Assembly (NCBI GenBank): GCA_934047225.1
Contig: OW204001.1
Location: 12,012,201-12,076,200 of the forward strand
Reading direction: 5' to 3'
Source of the DNA: Ypsolopha sequella
Taxonomy: Eukaryota; Arthropoda; Insecta; Lepidoptera; Ypsolophidae
Length of the DNA stretch: 64,000 bases
This document shows, piece by piece, positions 49,201 to 58,200 of the stretch (position 1 is the stretch's first letter; every line of letters starts with the position of its first letter). The translations under genes and the position numbers were made by a program. The notes below the pieces were generated by a model that saw nothing but the letters and a program-made list of their open reading frames with translations, was not told where the DNA came from and ran no database searches.

Positions 49201-52200
49201 ATGAAAACATGGAGGTATTTGAAACAATCTTGAATCTGAATCTTGAATCTGAAAACTAGTTCACTCTTTTCAACAAGAAGTAAATTTCCAAAGTGGAAGA
49301 GCGTCTTTTTCAGAGTGATCAATGAGCAATCAGAATCTGAAAATCTCAGACCATAAAAAATTAAGAGCGCACCGAGCTTTTTACACACACAAACACGTTT
49401 TTATATGTCATATGTCATATATTGTATAGTATAAGTATGTTGAAAAAAAAGACATGATCTTGCTAAGTTTCTTGCCCGTTCTTCTTAGCAAGACTAATCG
49501 AATGGGCGGAGGTAGGCATGTATTTATATATGTAACCTTATTAGTATGTAGTATATAGGATGGGAATTGGTCGGACGCCTAGATTCGTGCTGGGGGCTCG
49601 GTTGGTGATCATTGAACCTTGTTCCTGGTCCCTGGCCGGGTCTCCGGTGTGGGTTTGGGCGGTTGATTGGATTTCACCTTGTATAATATATATTTTATCT
49701 ATAATTTTAATCGTATATATATTGCTACATAAATTAAATAAACCTTTAATCTAGTTCATATACATTTATTATTTTATTACATATATATTTTTTATAAGAT
49801 TAAATTTTGACTTGTGAAACGTGTATTTTATATTATTATTAACTATTTGAATTTGAATTTGAATTTATAACCCTTGTTTGAAGTAGTAAACAATTAAATT
49901 AAAAATATAGGAAAATATATTGGTATTATTGGGTTTATATACTAGACTGTATACACGATGGAAACACGATTTGATAAAGTTGTCTCGATAGAATAAATTC
50001 GCAAAGTTACCTCTTTTCGAGTAATTTTTTCCTCTTTTTACCTACTTTTTTATATAAATAAGTAATTTAATATGATGATTCATTTACTAAAATAAAGTTT
50101 ATAGATAACTGGAGCGTTTATACACGATAGTTTTTTACTTAAGAACAATATGATGAAAATAAAAACGAAAAACATGGAAACAGTGCAAAAGTTTGGTTAT
50201 TTTCTTTACTCTTTACACATAAACAAAAAGATAGAGGCAAAGGCAAACGCTCGGTGCGCCCTTAAGACGGAGCGCATTCCTTGTAACGGGGAAGCGGGCA
50301 AAAAGCGAGACAGTTTCATGTTCGTACACGTTTCGTGTTGAAACTCATCCGTCACAGTTTTCTTAACCCTCTTAATTTTCATTAAGCTTCTTAATCTGAT
50401 TGCTCTGCAATCTATTGTATAGCTATAATGAGAAATAAGGTTAATAGAGTTTCAACTATAACCATCTCTTTATTACTTGCATATAATATTTTAGTAAAGT
50501 AAGTAAGCATTGCATTCCATCATTATAAATATATGTCACAGTCAAAAGTCATAACTGGTCAATACTACTTTTGACTGCGAGGATGAGTCAGTCAAAAGGA
50601 CGTAGTGTTGACTGATATTCGCAGGCAAAATTAGTTTTTCGGATGTCCTGTAGCGCAGAAGAGAGCCGGTAGGTTAGGTTAGAAGGTTAGGTATGGCAAG
50701 TCGCGGAAAGCAGTTCCGCGACCGCCATACCTGACCTTCGTGGTTATTTTTTTATGACAACCCAGAAATACTTATTAATCAAAATTACTTCAGACCAACT
50801 TAGTCAAAACTAGTTTTGACTTATTTCCGCAGTCAAAACTACTTTTGACTGGCTATGTGTTTTGACTGCAACATATACAAGGCTGAGTTGAAACTTGAAC
50901 AATAAAACGAACGGGTATCGTTTTTAATACATAACGGTTTTAATACATAAAAAGCTTGCATTTATCAATATTGAAGTGCAAAAAAACGAGATGAAAATTG
51001 ATACTTCAAACTATTTGGTGGCAAGAAAAGGGTACTAATATTATGTCAGCATATTTCTTCAAAACATTTCGCATTGCAACCCAAAAGTTCATGAACGCTC
51101 TACGAGTTCAGTATAATAATGCTTTTAGGATGCTGTTGGGGCTACCTCGTTCATGCAGTGCATCTGGCATGTTTGCAGATGCACGCACAGATGATTTTTA
51201 TGCAGTACGTCGCAAAAAGTGCGCTTCTCTGCTATCTAGGGTTCGTGGTAGTAGCAACAGCATTCTAAGGGTGATAGGAGATAGATGGGATGCACCAATT
51301 GTAAAATACTGGAGTAAGCTATTATTTTATTCTTAATTTAAGCTTTTTTTTTATTTCTATTGTACAATTATTTTTTTTATATTATTTGTAAAATGTATGT
51401 GTTGTGTAACTATGGTCTATAATTGACTGAATTAAACGATTTATTATTATTATTATGTAGGTACACTTTTCAGTCACGGGCCCATAGGGACCCGGTCATT
51501 TGAAAGGCATTCATGGGGCCGAAGCCAACATTGAAGAGGCCTTTGGTACCATTTAATCTAGATGTGAGATGGCTGCATCCATGGAGGCCTCTCCCTCAAT
51601 GTATCATTGTGATACACTAACGGACAGTCCCCCACAGTTGCCAAACTATTGCCAGGAAGGAAGCGACTTGGAGTGGGCTATGAGGATGGGATGCTAAATG
51701 GGCCGGATAACAGGGCTATGGAGTGAGATAACGGACATCTGCCTCGAAAATCTCTCACAAATTAAAATATGGCAGATGGTGACTTGCTGCTTAATAACTA
51801 TCCACCAGGATAGCCGTTGTGGGCCCCCTATCTAGCCACCATGGGGCGGCCAGGGGGCAACACTATGTAAGCAGCTAAGGTTGTCGAGAGGTGAGTCTGC
51901 GGGGCGCAAGATCCTTCTAACAGTCAAGTGCCCCCGGCGTTATGACATTTTACACTTCCAACCTGGAGCATAGGTTCCGCTCTTGCATCTCCACTCTGGC
52001 CGGCTGGTTAAGGCAAGCGCAGAGGTAGGGGGTGTCTTTGCGGCTAGAGTATTGTGCGGTCTTTACCTTATCAAAAATCCTTGTTGTGCGGTCTTTCTGA
52101 TTATGCGGACGTCCGCATAATATTTTGGCAGACCTTTAAATATAGCTATCGGATCGTCGTGCTCTGATTGGTCGACTGGTGAAATCTGGGAGAATTTCAA

Positions 52201-55200
52201 TAAGGTGGCGCACAACCAGTATTTCTGTCAAGTTGAGTTGACACATGCAAAAATATAGTTCAAGTGTGTAACCACCACGTGGCGCCACCAGTCCAAAAAA
52301 TGTATAACTTAGTACGAAAATGATAAAATGCGGACGTCAAAGTAGGACCGCACTTTATACAAATAATGAACCAACCTTACTTTCTCGTGTGTAAAAAACG
52401 AATGAGAGTTAAAGTAATCATCTTAAAATGCGAAATTTGAAATAGGACCGCACTTTATACATAAATTGAATTCACCCTACTTCTTGGTGTGTGAAAAACA
52501 AGTCTGATGTAAGGTAAGCACCTAAATACAAGTTTATTTTTTTATCCAAATTCATTCTGGATAGTCGGTAAGTGTTCAGTATCAAGGTTCGATGACCCTT
52601 TTTGTTAAATACGTATTATTTTTTGTTTTCCTTGCAAACGCAAGCCCATCCATCAGCCCGTATTCATCCACTGCTGGACATAGGTCTCCCAATATTACGC
52701 CACTCTTGGCGGTCCTCAACCATCCTCATCCAGCCGCTACCCGCAACGTCCTTCAGATCGTCAGTCCAGCGGGCACGAGGGTGGCTTATGCTGCACTTTG
52801 CTGTACGTGGTCTCCATTCCAATGCCTTACGGCCCCAATGGTCATCACGTCGGCGACAAATATGGCCAGTCCACTGCCACTTCAACTTACTGACTCAGCA
52901 GGCTATGTCGGTCACCTTCGATCTCTGACGAATATCTTCGTTTCGGATTTTATCCATCAGAGATATCCCAAGCATAGTCCGCTCCATAGCTCATTGAGCG
53001 ACCTTAAATCGGCTGATCAAGCTTTTAGTCAGAGACCTCGTCTCAGCGCCATACGTTATCACTGGAAGGACGCACTGGTTGTAGACTTTAGCCTTTAAGC
53101 ACTGCGGTATTGGCGACGTAAATATGTGACGCAACTTCCCGAATGCTGCCCACCCCAAGCATATTCTTCTGTCAGCCTCGGAGTCGAAGTTGCTTTTACA
53201 CAGCTGGATAGCTTGACCCGCGTAAACATATTTTTGAAAAACTTCGATGCTGACATTGTCGACGGTTACTGGCCTTTGGATGACATGACAGTTGAACATG
53301 ACCTTGGTCTTATCCAAGTTCATCCGCAGGCCCACTCGTCTGGAAGAATCACTTAGGCTGCGCATCATTTCCTCCAGTTCTTGCAGCGATTCCGCCATTA
53401 TGACGATGTTATCGGCAAAGCAAAGATGTGAAATGTACTCTCCGTTCACATTTATGCCTCTACCATGCCAGTTCAGTGTTTTAAAGACGTCCTCCAGCGC
53501 AGCGGTAAACAGTTTTGGGGAAATAAAATGCCACTATCTCACGCGCTCAAGGCGTATCGGTCTTGTTAGTACATCCTGAACTTAGACGGACATGGAAACG
53601 GAGTCATACAGACATTTCATCATCTCCACGTAACGCCAGTCAACTTGGCATCGCTGCAAAAACTGCAGAACAGACCAAGTTTCAATGGAGTCGAAGGCTT
53701 TCTCGTAGTCCACAAACGCTAGACATAAAAGCTGATTATACTATTGTGTTTTCTGTATGATTTGCCTTAGCGTATAAATGTGATCCACGGTGGTGTAGGC
53801 TTTTCGAAACCCAGCCTGCTCTGGCGAATCGTTGGGCGAGACGATTTGTGATAACTCTTGAGAAAAGCTTGTTGTGGCTCAGGAACGCGATTGGACTATA
53901 GTTATTCAGTAGCATTTTGTCCCCTTTCTTGAAGAACAAAATTACCAGGCTCCTGCTCCACTTCTTTGGCGTAGTTCCGGTGTGAATGACGGCATTAAAG
54001 AGGTCCTGTAGCTGTCTCAGTATAGGGTGACCTCCATCTTTCAGGAGTTCGGCTGTGATGCCATCTTCGCCCAGCGCCTTGTTTTTTAGCTCTTTAAGAG
54101 CTATCCTGATCTCGCCCATTTCGCCATAACAACGCTATGATGTGTCTTGGTGGTATTACTTTTGGCCTTAGTAATGTCATCATATGGCCTCGACATCATC
54201 ATCGGGGTCACTCTTGGCGGTCCTCAGTCATCCTCATCCAGCCGCTACCCGCAACGTCCTTTAGACCGTCAGTCCAGCAGGCACGAGGGCGGCCTACACT
54301 ACGCTTTGCTGTACGTGATCTCCATTCCATTGCCTTTCGGCGCCAACGGTTATCATGTCGGTGACAAATATGGCCAGTCCAATGGTGGTCGGGGAGTGTA
54401 ATTTCGTATACAAAACCATTATAGTGCGAACAGTGTGTTATTCCTTACGTAAAACCACCAAAGTGCGGACGGAGCGTATAATTTAGTACGGTATTTCATC
54501 AAAATGCGGTCGCTGTGTAATTTCGTTCACAAAACCATCAACGTACGGACGTTGTGTTATTTGGTACGTTAACCGACTAAAGTGCGGACTCTGTGTATTA
54601 ACGTCCGCAAAACCCTTGTTGAGCGGACGGCCCGCACAATATTTTAGGACCGCACAAGCCGTATTTTTGACAAGAACTTTGATTGCTTCTATCTCCGTCT
54701 CCAGTGAGTGTTAACGAAATTCTGTTAGATGTTCATGCTAGAAAAAGACAGCTGTACATCATACAAGCAAATACACTCGCCCAAGTCAACGAGAAAGGTA
54801 GGACCGCACAATGAGGATTTTGGTACAAGTCCGCACAACATTTGTCCCGCGAACAAGGGTGTGTTTCTGTGTGTATGTGTGTGTGTAAGCGCATGTGTGA
54901 TAGTGTCCCCTGGAGGTAGGGTCCGCGGTGTCGCCACTCACCATCGGCTCGCCACAAGCCGCCCTGCGGTGACTGATTGCACTGGACGTACTGGACATAC
55001 CAGAGGGCGATGGGGTCGTCACATCCCTACGCCTTTATTATTATTATTATTGCAGCACTGATTTTCAATATTTTTTTTGTATAATATTCATATATTTATT
55101 TTTGTTTCCAGGGTATCCCTCACATACCGTGTGAAGTCAGCGCACAAGCTGAAACTAACGGACAAGCAGCTACTACAGTGGATGGCGCCTATCTTACTGA

Positions 55201-58200
55201 TAATGTTGGTCTATCTGTGTACTTGGACTCTCTCCTCGCCGCCTGATGCTGAAGATGTAAGAATATTCAAAATTCAAAAAGTTTATTTTGCAAAGTAGGT
55301 ATATACAAGGTGACTTTTTGATCATCGTCCAAATTCATACTGGTGGCTTGGTAAGTAATCAGTATCATGGATCAATAACAATTTTGGTGAATTTCGTAAA
55401 ATTAAATTTCGACTCCCCATACTCGGGACTGGAACTGAATTTCTATGGGAAGCCAGAATTTCATTTTACGAATTTCACAAAAATTGTTACTGATCCAAGA
55501 TACTGATCACTTATCAAGCCTCCAGTATGAATTTGGACGATGATCAAAAAGTCACCTTGTATAATACACGTTTCACAAGTCAAATTTTAATCTTATAAAA
55601 ATATATGTAATAAAATAATAAATGTACATGAACTAGATTAAATGTTTATTTAATTTATGTAGCAATATATATACGATTAAAATTATAGGTAAAATATTAT
55701 AATACAAGGTGAAATCCAATCAACCGCCCGAACCCATACCGGAGACCCGGCCAGGGACCAGTAACAAGGTTCAATGGTCACCAACCGAGCCCCCAGCACG
55801 AATCCAGGCGGCCGACCAAATCTCATCCTATATACTACATAGTAATAGGTTACATATATAAATACATGCTTACCTCCGCCCATTCGAGTAGTCTTGCTAA
55901 GAAGAACGGGCAAGAAACTTGGCAAGATTATTCTTGGGTCTTAGCCCTAATGTTTATGATAAAACGTTTTGAAGAGGATGCTTCTATGCTCGCATCTCGT
56001 ATAGGGGGGACTGTTCAGAACATGTAAATCACTTCCGGGACAAACTTCACGAAAGAAGTCCGGCAGATCAAGGCATTTTCGTATTTATTACTTGACAATA
56101 AGTGCTTTTTGACAGGGAAGATTTTTCGTGAAAAGAACTTTAGGATAAAGCTTATTGACTTGCCTGTATTCGTCCACTGCTGGACATAGGCCTTTCCAAT
56201 ATTTTGCCACTCTTGGCGATCCTCCGTCACCCTCATCGAGGCACCACCGAGGTCGGTCTACGCTACGCCTTACTGTTGGTTATTGACTTGATCTACGCAT
56301 TTGTTGACATTTTTTTTTTACTAACGAAGTATAATTTGATTTCTTATTACAGACTATTATGATTTTTAATCGTTCATTATTTGTTATTATATTAGTTATT
56401 TTATATTCAAAATATAAGTTGATGCTTAAATGATCGAAAAAAAAAATGTATTACCTCCGGAGCGTTTGCGCTGCTATCATTGGCAAATTATTATGATATC
56501 TCCATAGATACGCCATCGTAAAGAGGTTGCTTAAAAAGTATCCACTTAAATAATTTACGGTTGTATATTTGACACAAACCGCTGCTTTTTTACAATACAA
56601 AGTAGCCGGTTGATGATAAAAGTTGATCACCTTGCCAAATTTACGGTTTTAATGGTCTGTGGTTTTGGCACTACGAAATTGAAATTCAAAGCTTTCAAAA
56701 TATGCTTTTAATTTAACCATCATGCAAATCCATAATTTTCTTGCCTGAATATTTCTCTAGAATATGTTGATGACTAGAAAAAATTATTAGAGCTAATATT
56801 TTTCTTATTATATAAATATTAAAATTCATTCGTTTAAATTTACTAGGTAGCGGCGCAGTGCGGGAAGGGTAACAGTTTAGAGACAGACGCCGTAGGAAAG
56901 TTTTACCGCCCCCGCACCGTGCTGCCGCCTAAGAGAACAAACTAAAGCTGATCTCACACTTAAGGCGATATGCAAAAAAATGCTGGTGTTTCTTTTTTGT
57001 GTATTTCATTAAATACACGGAAAATTTCAATAAATTTCTGGTATATGCATTTTGACCATATAACCTAGGGTTTTGAAATTGGAAAACATGTTTGGATAAA
57101 TTTTCCTCGATAGAAATAATTGTTGAAATGAGGTCTTCAAACACACTTTTTCTCCTCGTTTGACGAATAGGAAACATATACAGAACTCAAACATATTTTA
57201 TTAGGTGTTTTTTAACAATATCTAAAGATGTAATATTTGAAAGGACATCATTCATTTTGGGCTAAATCTGAAAGTGCCGGCCAATTAAAAATAATGTTAT
57301 ATTTCGTTAGAATATGTAATTATATTTATTTGTTACTATGAGACCAAAGCGGTAGGGTCATTCTCTGCTTTATTATATGAGTTTGAAAAATTTATATTTT
57401 TTTCTGGGCTAAATATGAAAGGCCGAACAAACAAAAATAATGTGATGTTTCATTAGAATATGTAATTATATTTATTTGTTAATGCAAGACCAAATCTATA
57501 GGCCCATTCTCTGCTTTACTATATGATTTCGAAAAAATCTATATCTTATTTTTCCTAAGTATGAAAGTGCCGGTCAAACAAAAATAATGTTATATTTCGT
57601 TAGAATATGTAATTGTATTTATTCGATACTATGAGACAAAATCTGTAGGGTCATTCTTTGCTTTATTCTGTGAGCAGCGGTATTAACAAAAATGCGGACC
57701 GGAGATTCCAATGTAAGATTAGCCTCAATATTCAAAATATCCATATCAACTTTTCAAAGAATGTTGAAGAAAGGTCGTGAAGCATTGATGGCGGACTATG
57801 TGCCATCACGAGTTGTTTTCGACCACATGACCTGTGAGGAAGTAGTACAACGAAACTTGATAGTCGCAGAAATACTTTTTGGCAACCCAGACAGTCCAAT
57901 CAATGAAAGGAAAGCTGTGACAATGTGCGATGGTACTCATATCTATCACCAAAAGAGCTCTAACTATTTCTACTAACGGAAATCGTATAATAGTCACAAG
58001 TATCGTCACCTTCTCACACCAATGTTATTATGTATGCTGTGATGGTCATAGAATAGAGGTTTCTGGACCTCATGCTGCAACGATTTCTGATGCGGTGATT
58101 ATGAAAAACACGGTAGATAACGAAGAAGGCGGTTTTCATTGGTTCTTTAGGCTGGGAGACGTATTTATTAGACCGTGGATTCAGGGGACTTGGTGAGGCC

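Larger units (their letters stand above)
52063..54686. mobile_element. Inverted-repeat element with GACCGCACAA ends, host to an RTE LINE
   Basis: The left edge TTATCAAAAATCCTTGTTGT then GCGGTC faces the right edge GGACCGCACAAGCCGTATTT then TTGACAA. Inner words TGCGGAC and AGTGCGGAC repeat on both sides (52100-52480 and 54410-54650). The minus-strand LINE at 52650-54386 sits between them. Confidence 0.5.

Noticed and set aside
56849..56940. Extra receptor exon between exons 10 and 11
   Set aside because: GC-richer and with some coding look, but exons 10 and 11 already join in phase 0 and no convincing acceptor/donor pair with receptor-like residues was seen.
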